The notes under the pieces: model-generated
Told to the model about the DNA's origin: nothing
Seen by the model: only the letters and a program-made list of their open reading frames with translations
The model's database searches: none
Translations under genes and position numbers: made by a program
In this document: positions 43,633 through 53,214 of the stretch, piece by piece
How the letters are laid out: each line of letters starts with the position of its first letter
Numbering within the stretch: position 1 is the stretch's first letter
Assembly: GCA_009602735.1 (NCBI GenBank)
Contig: WELA01005067.1
Span: forward strand, 31,404-93,830
Direction: 5' to 3'
DNA: 62,427 bases
Source of the DNA: Mesotaenium endlicherianum
Lineage: Eukaryota; Streptophyta; Zygnematophyceae; Zygnematales; Mesotaeniaceae

Positions 43633-45628
43633 ATGGCTCCCACCACACAAAATGAGGACAGAAAGCGCAAGGCAGAAGAAGCCAGGAGGACAATGGAGCA
43701 ATACCAGAAGGAGCTGGCGGCGACGTCCCTCACCAGGAGAGAACAAGAAAAGGTCCGCAGACAACAAGAGGCGGCAGAAGAGGCACAGAGGAAGAAGCAT
43801 CAGGAAGCAGAAAACCTTAGGAAAGCTGAGGAGGCGAGACGGAAGAAACAACAAGAAGAAGCGGCAGCGGCAGAGGAGGAGAAAAAGAAAAAGATTGAAG
43901 CGGACAGGCAGAAGAGCTTGGCCACTTACAGGTATACTGTGGTGGGTGGCCAAAACTTTGATAACCTGAAGGAAGCATTGCTGGCAGCCCGGGAGATCAA
44001 CAAGCTGGAACAGACAACACTGCTACAGAGGGAAGGGACTGCAGCACTGGATAGGTACATTGAGACACACACTGGTGTGGTCCATTACGAAGATTATACT
44101 AAGATGGTGGGCTATACAGCGGAGCAGGCCCGTTACCTTGCAGATGATTCAAAAGACAAGCCGGTCTCCATACCAAGAATAGTGGGAGATCAGAGACTCA
44201 TCCGGATGGTGAGCATGCAGCCCGATAGCTTTAAGGATACGGTATTCTACCTCACACTACTGCCAGCTTACAATGAAGTTGAGAGAAGGAGCTGGGAGTA
44301 CTTGGCCAGGGAAGCAGGACAGCAGATGTTCTCTCCCCACTGGTTCCCGTGTAAACTGAGGAAGGCTGAGCACGGACCCCAGTACTACCAGCAGCCAACA
44401 GACTGGAGGTGGATGACCGTCACAAATAAGAAGCAGGAGTGTGACCGAGCCCAACCGGATGACTTCCACTATGGCCTAGACGGCTATCTCATCCTACCAC
44501 CTCACATTGCCCCTTGGGACCCCAGGTTGAATGGATGCCTGAGCAATATGAATGCAGAGACCAAGGAACATAGGAGGAGGGGAAGAGAGTACTTCTCTAA
44601 GGGAAAGCATGCCTTTGTCAAATGGGCAAAGAACGCAGGCCGGATAGATATCAGTAGGCTGAAGGCCAAGCAACCTCCAGCGCGCCCTAAGAAAGGGAGG
44701 TCGGTAGACTACTCCATGTCTACTAGGGAGCAGGACGACTTAGTGGACGAGACCCCTACTCTCTCCGAGGAGGAGGATGAGGAGGATGAGGAAGAAGAAC
44801 AAGGCAGAGGAGAAGCATCAGTAGCTGGTACTCAGGATACCCAGGGGCAGGCAGGGGCACTTCCTAAAGAACCACGATTGTAGTGAAACAGATAGATGAA
44901 GTACTTAGTGAAATATAATACTTTATCTATTCAAGACAAGGATCTTTGAACACAAGTGGTAGCTTCTTGAAAGAGAGATGGCTTCTTGAAAGTTAATGTA
45001 TTTCTGGATTTTGGCAAGTACAAGAGTGATTCTGGAATGTCTTTCTATGTTCTAGCTCTTGTTTATATACTTGCTACATAAGTGATTTCTAGGAAAGTGT
45101 ATGTTGATGTGTTGGCACCCAACACATCCCAAAACTTGCCACCTCTTTCTAGAATAATGTACACATGTCCTTTTGACCTAAAAATGGCACATTTGACTTT
45201 TGCCACATGGAGTTCTTCTAGGTCTTTCCTCTAACTTCGAAAATGCCTTGGAAGGTTCAAAGGACATGAACCAAGTCGCTAGAGTACCTATTCACACTTG
45301 AATCCACACAATACTACTTCAAATATATTCGAAAACATTAAAATATATGCAAACTAATATATAATAACTCAAATCACTACAACGATCAGGTATTTGGAAT
45401 GTGATCCCCGTTACGGAGGCAACTGGACCCCGCACTCGCTCCCCCAGCCCACCTGCCCAAGCAGGGGAAGAAGCTGATCTGACTGTACTGGGCAGCAGAC
45501 ACAGGCAGAAATCCCCAGAGGACAGGGGTGCCAGAAGAGGGACACGCGGGTGGGCCAAAGGTATACCGGCCTCCCCCTCCGCTCAGGGGCATGTACCTCT
45601 AGCCAATGTATTTCAGCATCCTACTTGA
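43633..45628 (+). pseudogene. E2 ORF3: extra coiled-coil protein downstream of pol, split by a solo LTR
   Basis: The frame starts MAPTTQNEDRKRKAEEARR. It has a highly charged Lys/Glu/Gln coiled coil (about residues 8-100), a globular middle part (about 105-340, with YTVVGGQNFDNLKEALLAAR, HWFPCKLRKAEHGPQYYQQP and HYGLDGYLILPPHIAPWDPR) and an acidic tail (SEEEDEEDEEEE). At 44878 the reverse solo LTR 44879-45381 interrupts it. The same frame resumes after the LTR and the duplicated ACGAT and ends at 45628 (HVPLANVFQHPT), about 495 codons in all. I recognise no family. There is no signal peptide or membrane segment, so it does not look like an envelope protein. Standard Ty3/gypsy chromodomain elements have only gag and pol, so this frame is extra. 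It is open apart from the LTR, which suggests past selection. Confidence 0.8.
44879..45381 (-). repeat. Solo LTR of the E3 family, reverse orientation, inside E2 ORF3
   Basis: This 503-bp reverse complement of the E3 LTR has TG...CA ends and is flanked by the duplication ACGAT (44874-44878 and 45382-45386). No internal element is present. Confidence 0.93.
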
Positions 45629-45930
45629 ATGCCTGTCTATGTGGGGATCAACACCCAAGTGGGTGAAGAGCAGGCTACCATCCTTCGTTCTCCTCGAGGT
45701 CCAACTTTAGAGCAAACAGGGTTCTTTAGAAGGCCAGCTGACAGACCTAGAGGGCTGTCCAGATCTAGTTCCAGATCTCCGTCTCCTGATCCTGAAGCCC
45801 CAGGAACAACCCCTTAAGGTGACAGGCTGAAAAGGCAGTCAGTAGGGGAGGCTGGTCAGGTTCAGTTCCCTTATTTAAGGCTTTTGCAGTTTAATGTTGT
45901 CGAGGCGACAACAAGTTAAGTTGGAAGGAT
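45629..45930 (+). other. E2 3' end before right LTR
   Basis: About 300 bp follow the end of ORF3. A further short frame (45629-45817; RSPRGPTLEQTGFFRR, then Ser/Pro/Arg-rich) follows immediately but has no recognisable domain. A purine-rich GTTGGAAGGA stands just before the LTR as a weak polypurine tract. Confidence 0.5.
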
Positions 45931-46651
45931 TGTAATGAATCAGTATATTAGTAGATATAATATTCATTTAAATATAATAGTTCTTTAAATTCAGCCTACT
46001 GAACTTTAGTTATTAGTCAGTCTGCTGGATTAAATCTTTAACACCAGTTTAATGACTCAGCCGGAAGCAGCAGGCTGAAGTCCATATAAGTCACCTTGCT
46101 GACACATTCTTTGACAGCCTGCTGACTTCCGTACTCGGTAGCAGCGAATTGCCTTGATATGCATTTAAGTACGATATGCTAGATGAATGGCCAGATGACA
46201 TCCCTATGATGGATGGCTATTCGGGATGATGGGAGATGGCGGTGGATTTGGTTAATTGAGGTCCTACCAACGTGGTTAACTCCCGAGTAGGCGGTGCCAT
46301 CGCACGGGCCGTTGAACAGTAAACTCATTCCCTGTACATATGCTAGGCATTGCTCTCAAGTTTGGCATTCGGAAACGAGGCCAACTCTCTTGTACAGCTT
46401 ACTGAGAGCGATCTGAATTCAAGGCGAGAAGCCATTGATACGCACTGTCTTCGAACCTTGCTTATGCATGAGTTTACTGATTTGCATTATTGATGCTAGT
46501 TTACTCGCATTTGATTTACGAGTATTATTCACTGCTAGTGTGTTGTCCTTTGCCGTTAAACCAGTTAACGGAAAATACCATAAAGATTACTTGCTGATAT
46601 AAAGATCTTTATTAATTGTTAATCGCCTATTTGGTAAGACGATTCATTTCA
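45931..46651 (+). repeat. E2 right LTR
   Basis: 721 bp, with the same ends and the same length as 30573-31293, followed by CACGC. Confidence 0.95.
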
Positions 46652-46656
46652 CACGC

Positions 46657-47035
46657 ATGGTCAAGTTTGAGATTGGGGACTATGTCTATTTGCACCGGGA
46701 GATGCGGGACACTTTGGATGTTTGTGCTGGGCCGGTGATTTTGCGTGTGCATATCGTCAGTCCTAATGGTGTGCTTACGCTTGAGGGTTTCGATGGCCGT
46801 ACCATTCGTGAGCATATGAAGAACTGCGCACCATGTCACTTGCCTAATATCGTTAACAAAGTCAATCCCTTGCGTGCCACTGTCCCTGCTAACCACCCAT
46901 GTCAAGGGTGCAGTTCCAATCGCTGTCCTGCTTCTATGCTGTTGTGCGATCGTTGCAATGCGGGTTGGCACTTGACTTGTTTATCCCCACCTTTGCACAA
47001 GGTGCCTGAAGGTGATTGATTTTTCCCTTTGTGCA
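46657..47035 (+). pseudogene. E1 integrase C-terminus with PHD-like zinc finger
   Basis: Directly after the E2 insertion the E1 frame continues MVKFEIGDYVYLHREMRD, the small beta-barrel typical of integrase C-termini, then VHIVSPNGVLTLEGFDGR. About 85 codons in comes a Cys/His pattern: CQGC, LLCDRC, AGWHLTC and a final PLC. This is the C4HC3 order of a PHD finger, with one late Cys replaced by Phe. A TGA stands at 47017-47019 (GD*FF) where PHD fingers usually have Trp, so this copy is inactive. PHD fingers read histone H3 tails. In this place one would be a counterpart of the chromodomain in E2 and E3. Confidence 0.7.
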
Positions 47036-47508
47036 GACCACCATCTGTAGCTTAAGACTCCCTTATTCTTCGTTTCCCTATTTTGTGTTTCCGTTTCGTA
47101 CTTCTGTACGCTGGTTCTTAATGGTTCTTCCCATTTTCGTTGGTGCAAGTCACCCTCCCCTTTTGTGGTGGATGGAGTCCCTATTACACGATTTGCGGAG
47201 TCTCCCGCCCCACATGCTGACGCCTGCTATCGCGGATTCTCTCCGCGGGAGCTTCTTGGAGCCTGCACGCGTGCCTTCCCAGTGACCCCGTGGTCGGCAG
47301 TCGGCCGCGTCGTCCCATCTCTTCTCTGTCTCAAATTCGTTCCCGATGTCCATTTGCCACGTGTACCACTTGGAGTATCTTCCTCCTGGTTCTATTTCCC
47401 CGGTTCTCCCGCGACCGTTCATACTTCTATTGTTGCTGAGGACCACGTTCTAGTTCCTCCGCATTCAGCCGCGCTCTCTGTCCCTCGCCCGCAGCTGGGG
47501 GGGGGGGG
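47036..47508 (+). other. E1 3' internal region, no clear gene
   Basis: Open frames occur (for example 47165-47539 with VVDGVPITRFAESPAP) but show no domain. It ends in a G-run (about 47497-47508) that may be the E1 polypurine tract. Confidence 0.45.
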
Positions 47509-47788
47509 TTTCATAGCTCATTTTTCGCTCTTTAGTTAGTGCCTAGTCGCTGCCCAGCTGCCCATTAGCGCTTAGTACGAACTTCTAGTATTCTGTCTTA
47601 TTTTACAGCTCATAAGCTGTGGGCTTTTCCCCCTAATAGGGGGGGTTTTTACCCACAGCACCTAGATTAGCCAGTCCACGTCCAGCTCTCTGAGTTACTG
47701 CCCAATGTTTTGTCTTCGCTCTCCAAGCACTTGTTTAGGTTGTGTGTGTCGATGCCTAGCGTCTGCCGACGGTCACCGTTACTACAGC
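47509..47788 (+). repeat. Repeat A, first copy (before E1 right LTR)
   Basis: This 280-bp segment starts TTTCATAGCTCATTTTTCGC and ends CGGTCACCGTTACTACAGC. It recurs at about 48697-48972, so the E1 right LTR is sandwiched between two copies. The segment contains a possible terminator-like pair (CTCATAAG/TGGGCTTTTCCCCC). Confidence 0.8.
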
Positions 47789-48692
47789 CGTCATGCCCGC
47801 CCTTGTTGAGTCCCTTTTGGTGTCTCGTGGTGTTCACTGAGGGTGGAGGGTCAATGACAGGTTCTTGTGGTTAGTCGGGTTAGGGTGGTAGGTGAGGATG
47901 CCCTAGTCTATGTGCGTGGTGGTGAACACTGGGACCCATGATCTGCTCACGAGGTTCTGCTGTTGAGAAGGTGTGAGCCTCATCCCGAATCACGTGCTCT
48001 TTTCTATACCTCCACACATGGTGTGCCGCCCACATGTGTGGAGAACGACCCTCAGGTTCGCTCGCCTAAAGGGTCGGCGCAAGTACTCAGTGGGATCCGT
48101 CATTGTCCATGGCTAGGGTGTCACTGTACGATAGGCAATTCCTACGAGTCTGCCCTTATGTTGCTAGGGGATAGGGAGAGTAAGGGACATTGGAGTGTCG
48201 GAGTCTTGTTTGGTCTTTGCTTGGTCTTTGTTTGGTCGCGGGCCGCACCTGTGTGTGTGTGCGTTCATAGTCGACCCTTTGTCTATTTATAGTTTATTAT
48301 TAGTTTGTTATTGAGTTTGTGTGAGATGATGCGATGACACGTTCATTGTAGCAGGTAGAGTTTCATTAGGCTTTGGGCATAGTTCAAGAGGGCACGCTAC
48401 TTAGGCCGCCATCTAACACCATTTGGTGTTAGCTTTTGTATGTCCGTTTTCATGAGTAAGACGATACTTGGTTTCTATGTGACTAAAATGTTCATGGTGT
48501 GTGCTTGTGTCCTCTCGCTTTCCTTACTTCTATGTGTAGGTCGCTCGTAGTGCACGACACCACTCACGCTTAGTCGCGAATACTACATTCTTTCTAGCGG
48601 CCATGACATAGCTTTCCACTAGTAGTTTGTTCAATATAATAGGTTTATACGCTCAAGATTCTAAGTAATTCTACTCCACCTTAGCTTATTTA
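47789..48692 (+). repeat. E1 right long terminal repeat
   Basis: It matches 24173-25077 over about 904 bp with a few percent differences. Its first base is C instead of T (CGTCATGCC), and its end fades at TTTA before repeat A resumes. Confidence 0.75.
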
Positions 48693-48696
48693 TTGG

Positions 48697-48972
48697 TTCT
48701 CATAGCTTATTTTTTGCTCTTTAGTTAGTGCCTAGTCGCTGCCCAGCTGCCCATTAGCGACCAGTACGGACTTCTAGTAATCTTTCTTTCTTTACAACTC
48801 ATAAGTTGTGGGCTTTTCCCCCTAATAGGGGGGGTTTTACCCACAGCACCTAGATTAGCCCGTTCACGTCCAGCTCTCTCAGTTACTGCCCAATGTTCTG
48901 TCTTCGTTGTCCCAGCACTTGTTAGGGTTGTGTGTCAATGCCTAGCGTCTGCCGACGATCACCGTTACGACA
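48697..48972 (+). repeat. Repeat A, second copy (after E1 right LTR)
   Basis: It corresponds to 47509-47788 with about ten percent differences by eye and ends CCGTTACGACA. The sequence after it belongs to the gag of E5, so this is the right border of E1. Confidence 0.75.
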
Positions 48973-48976
48973 ACAT

Positions 48977-49560
48977 CTTGAGCGGTAGCCAATATACATC
49001 TAGCTTAGACGCACGTACTTCCGATGCAGGATAAATAATTAGTTGCACCACCGGTAGAACATGGTGCCATAGCAAGTGCACGTGCAGGTGCTAAACTCGT
49101 CGAAGCGGCTTTTCCAACAACTCGCACCATTCTCTCCATTTTTGCTTGCATATTTTGTTGAAATTAGGTATAAACTTCTCCACCCATTGAGTTCGTCATT
49201 TGCCTTTGCATTGCCCGCATCTCTTGTTGCTCTTTTGAAATAGTGGTGCTGCATGTTCCACGCGCTCAACGTGCTCAACATCTTCACCTCCTCCGGCAGC
49301 CAACTGGACTCCAAATAACATGCAAATTAGCCTGCTCCAATATCAAATGAAAGGGGTAAAACGTCCTATTGAAAGCGTACTAACTCACAAGAAATCAAAG
49401 TAGTTGCAATCACACTCAAGCGTGCAATGGTATATTAATAAGAAAGCTTACAAAATCATTGAATAATTGAAGTAGAAAGAAAGTGCTCAAAAAAAGAAAG
49501 CAGGATAGAAAGCCTTGTCATTACATACCCGTTCAAGTATATATAAGTGAAAATTGAGAA
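48977..49560 (-). mobile_element. Decayed element E5, gag N-terminus and 5' end
   Basis: On the minus strand the frame reads EMRAMQRQMTNSMGGEV, FQQNMQAKMERMVRVVG and, at the E1 border, a KLDVYWLPL-like motif, the usual start of the Ty3/gypsy capsid region. Upstream, at 49331-49345, TGATATTGGAGCAGG resembles the primer site TGGTATCAGAGC. The 5' LTR would lie beyond it, but its end is not visible. The gag here and the gag at 24172 do not meet exactly: about a hundred codons are missing. Confidence 0.65.
49331..49345 (-). promoter_or_regulatory. E5 degenerate primer binding site
   Basis: The minus strand reads TGATATTGGAGCAGG, close to the initiator Met-tRNA primer site with several changes. 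It is placed just upstream of the gag remnant as expected. Confidence 0.5.
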
Positions 49561-52500
49561 CTATCGAAGATGTGATGCCTACTTATAAGTTTCTCGACAA
49601 TCAGCCTTTGTGAGGGAGGGCCGCTTAGCTTCAATTTTGAAGTGTTGTTACATTGTCCCTTTTAAAATTTTGAAGAATCTGGCAGATCAATCTGATCTGA
49701 CATGCCGAGTTGATCTGACATCCACATATATTGCATACAATAGAATAAATATTCTAGCTTCGACGCTAGGCAAAACCAAAATTTATAGGTATATCAACCT
49801 GGTCGACACTTAGCGTACGCCAAACTTACGCGAAGGTTCAAATTCAATTCAACGGCTCAGATTTGTTTTTTTTTGTCAATCCAACGGTCGCACTCATTGC
49901 AAATTAACGACAATCATTAAACGACCCACAAACTAAGAAAAGATTATCAAATTCATAACTTACTCAATACTTCCAAATTTGACAAATTTTATATCAAAAA
50001 ACCAAAAAAATACACTTCATTATTTATGACCTTACAGCTGCCGATATAACTTGGTTTGGACATTGTAAGTGAGTACGTGGCGTAGTCGCGACAATGACTT
50101 CGTGGTGCGATTATGATCGTCTACTTCATGCCGGATAAACGGTCGACCATCTTCGTTGACTTTGTGAAAATTGTAATCAGATGTCAACGTCTGTCAACGA
50201 CTTTTTAGCATGATAATGGTCGTCGGGAGCAAAGGCTTGGGTTACAAAAAAAGTTTTGCAATTTTTTGAAATAAAAAAATGCCAAATATTTTGACCATCT
50301 GTACATTATCTAGTATCCATTTACAAATTCAATCCAAGCAATCATAAGTGCTAAGTTGAAATTTCAATTGAGATTTACCTTTGGCCTGCTCAGGGTGGGT
50401 GTGTATGACATTTTACTCATTGGAAGTGGGACAAAGTTTAAACATAAATTCTGTCGGTTAACAAAAATTTAATGCGACTTGGATTGAAGTTTGCAATTGT
50501 ATCCCAGGGCATAGATATTGAAGTGCAGTGCAATATCGAAAGAGTAAGGTTTGGGGGTGAGCAAGCGCTCAATCATACTCAACATAAAGCCATGACACAC
50601 TACGCATGATTTTTGTGACGTTACTTGGCACATTAAATTATCCATAAGAAGTGGTCTTAAATTGTGCAAACATTTTCAGACTATCACTTTTTATGTCAAA
50701 AAAATTTCAGACTATCACTTTTTATGTCAAAAACTATGCCTTTTTGAAACAGGGCACATGTTTATCCCATTTTTTTAGATAAAGAAAAGGTACCAAAGCA
50801 TGAAATCCTTAGTTTTTCATAAGGAAATATTTTGGTCTTTATATTCTTGAATGAAAGTGTATTTCTTTTCTATGAACTTGCTCCTACGAATTGGTGTAGT
50901 GCCTAACCGTGTCGAGTCCAGGGCACGTATGATGCTCTTTAGCACGTGTGCAAATCGCAATCGACCTGGTCAATGTCGGTGGTCCTTCACGCGCGTGACT
51001 TTAGCCTGGTCGACTTGTTGGTGCCTCGCTGCACGCGGGTCGTCAGCTTGGTCGATTGATTTTCACAAGTGTGTTGGTGGCCAATTGCTCGTGGTTAACC
51101 ATCAGGTGGTCATCTTGTTTGGGGTTAGCACTCGGTGTTTTTCACACCAAAAGTGCTTCCTTCCTTAGTTCCTAATTCAGGACTTAGCATTTTGCATAAG
51201 GTTTTTTGCTCTTCAATCCTCCTTACAAGGAACGTAAGCGTCTTACCTCTATACATGCTTTTGGGGTCAGCCTTGCGGCTAAACTGCCAGTCAACTCCAC
51301 CCATCGCTGGGAGTTGGGTTCGACCTGTAGTAGCACCTCATGTGTTGCTGACTTGGACTTTCAATGCTGAACTTGCATGCGTCAACAGTTTGGCCGGTGA
51401 GTCAGGGTTGACTGCCCGTACCTGAGGCAGCCGTGACTTGCGCCACGCGTGCTGCGCCGTCCAACTAGTAGCTGTCGCGACATGGGCGTCAACGCGTGCG
51501 TTTCAAAAACGTGATCACAATAGTCCATGTAAAATAGCTATTGCTGGCCGTAGGGAATAGCTGGCCGTCTCCCTACGGCCTTGAATTCAACCCTCCCTCA
51601 AGCGCTCCTCTTTCAGGAAGCAATGGCCGCCACTTTTGTCCACCCGCGCCTTCTCAGGCCCTCAACTGCAAAGTCCGACGCCGTCCGACGCCGTCGACGA
51701 TTCTGACGGTCAGAGAGCGCTCTCGTCAGCGACGGTGCGACCCCTTCTCAAGCCACCTCAGCACCCGTGGCGCTCTTCCACTGAGCTTTCAGGGAGAGGA
51801 CGAAAACCGGGCGCCACCTCCAACTCTCGATTCGTGGTCTCTTCTCGACCGGGCCTTCACCTTTGCTTACTCCAGAAGCGCCCTTCTCAAAACCCACCTG
51901 CTCCGCGATACTTCGATACTCTAGCCTTGAAGTGCCTTGAAGTACACGGATAGGCGAGATGTGCACTGGTGTTCCTTACTGCACGAGTGAGAAAGATGAG
52001 AACCGCCTGTTGAAAGTTAACCCATATTCAGCCATCTGGGATCGAAGCAGTCGCGTACCGAGGACGGGCGGAGTCAGAAAGATCCAAGAAGAGCTTAGCT
52101 ATATATATTATCTATATAGTAATAACTTTCTGAGACTGCGAGCCAAAATTGACTACGCATTCACCCTCAAAGCAGGTGCTGTAGCCTAGAATATTCGCCT
52201 GTAAGGGTATTGAACGTTTCCGAAACATTTTCGAGTTTATTTTGTGTGTTCTGCTGAGGGTGTCAATTGTTGCCAATTGCTGGCAAGCTCTGGCTGGTCA
52301 TAGCTACAGCCTACGACCAGTCATTACCAACGCCGACTCTGTTAGACGCAATACGACAAGCTTCAGAAAGCGTGTTATCAATATTTGGTAGTCACTGTTC
52401 CGGCGGGTATTAGCCACGGCAGGCCCTGACTGCCCGCATTGCCCTGACCCGCTCTGTGAACCACTGTCACCCACTGTCACCTGACTCACCTCACGACGTC

Positions 52501-53214
52501 TATTAAAGATACCACCCCAGATGCCAACGTCTTTGAAAGGGGTTGCTCCAAGCTTGATCAGCCTACTTGAAGCAACCTCACGGCGCTTTGCATGGCATCA
52601 TAGAAAAGGATGCGGATCTTGGTGTAGATTGTACTTGGAAGGCAGCTCGATGTAGCTCCATGCTTATAGCTTTTGTTTATAAAAAAAACAGACAACGTGG
52701 CTGTTTGAGACTATGTCCATATCTCATAGATTTTCAAGGTATATCTAGTAAGTTTGACAATTTTTGAGGCTTTCTAAGAGAACTTTGGGGGGGGGCTTGT
52801 AACATGTCTGTAGCACAAGCATTATGAGCCCTTCGATGAGGAGGATCTGTTGACTTAAATTGCTGAAAACCTCAAAAGCCAAAAATGTTTGTCCTTTTTT
52901 CATTAAGCTTTTATAAAAACACTGTGGACACCCCCAGGTCACGTCAGTTGACCTCAGCTGACCAAGCTGGATCGACACAGCTTCTATTCCACCGACTTTT
53001 GTACACCACACAACCTCCTCCTTCGGGCCAGTTGTCGGGCAAATTGTCGTCGGAGCCCACGGGACTTTCGCGGGCCCAGGCCACAATGGAGTGCCAGAGC
53101 TGATGACAAGATGCATAAAAGGGTGTCCCTCCACAGCTTTGGAAAGTTGTACGAGGCTGTTGTTGCCTCCAACATTTTATTTGCTAGCGACAAGTACTGG
53201 ATAAATTTGAGAAG
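49561..53214. other. Intergenic stretch, no supported gene
   Basis: AT-rich DNA runs to about 50900, then mixed composition. A 30-bp unit containing TTTCAGACTATCAC is tandemly doubled at about 50676-50735, and a perfect 11-bp inverted repeat (GGCCGTAGGGA/TCCCTACGGCC) lies at 51546-51580. Short frames near 51540-51960 (for example MAATFVHPRLLRPSTAKSD at 51622) resemble a transit peptide by composition but stop after 27 codons. The last few hundred bases are presumably the promoter of the gene at 53215. I could not identify a TATA box. Confidence 0.5.
51546..51580. repeat. Perfect 11-bp inverted repeat
   Basis: GGCCGTAGGGA (51546-51556) and TCCCTACGGCC (51570-51580) can pair over a 13-nt loop. 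No flanking gene explains it, and no T-run follows. Confidence 0.7.

Larger units (their letters stand above)
30573..46651 (+). mobile_element. Chromodomain Ty3/gypsy element E2, inserted in E1 integrase
   Basis: The two LTRs are exactly 721 bp each (30573-31293 and 45931-46651), start TGTAATGAATC, end GATTCATTTCA and differ at about 20 positions by eye. The 5-bp target duplication CACGC is intact (30568-30572 and 46652-46656). Inside, in order, are a primer site, gag (31328-32806), a frameshift signal, the protease start, the E3 insertion (33113-39706), the rest of pol (39707-43242) ending in a chromodomain, a non-coding gap, and a third frame (from 43633) broken by a solo LTR. Without E3 and the solo LTR it is about 9 kb. 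Stops in pol show it is no longer autonomous. Confidence 0.93.
24173..48972 (+). mobile_element. Ty3/gypsy-like element E1 with PHD-finger integrase (split, incomplete)
   Basis: E1 is bounded by two near-identical direct repeats of about 905 bp (24173-25077 and 47789-48692). Its flanks are two parts of the gag of E5, so E1 is an insertion. A 4-bp ACAT repeats at 24169-24172 and 48973-48976 as a possible target duplication. Own sequence comprises a leader with GCAGCTGAGTCA-like repeats, a gag-like frame (27120-27620), an integrase core (about 29970-30572) and an integrase C-terminus with a PHD-like finger (46657-47035). Protease, reverse transcriptase and RNase H are missing. The antisense piece E4 lies where they should be. 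The solo LTR 25896-26398 and E2 are inserted in it. Confidence 0.7.

Noticed and set aside
43633..44878. E2 ORF3 as an envelope gene
   Set aside because: Its position fits, but there is no signal peptide, no hydrophobic membrane segment and no cleavage-site pattern.
24173..48692. E1 as a complete autonomous element
   Set aside because: No protease, reverse transcriptase or RNase H of its own is present, and the integrase has in-frame stops.
51541..51953. Possible chloroplast-targeted protein start (MAATFVHPRLLRPSTAK)
   Set aside because: The frame stops after 27 codons, no donor site with a matching downstream exon was found, and the overlapping frames have no domain.
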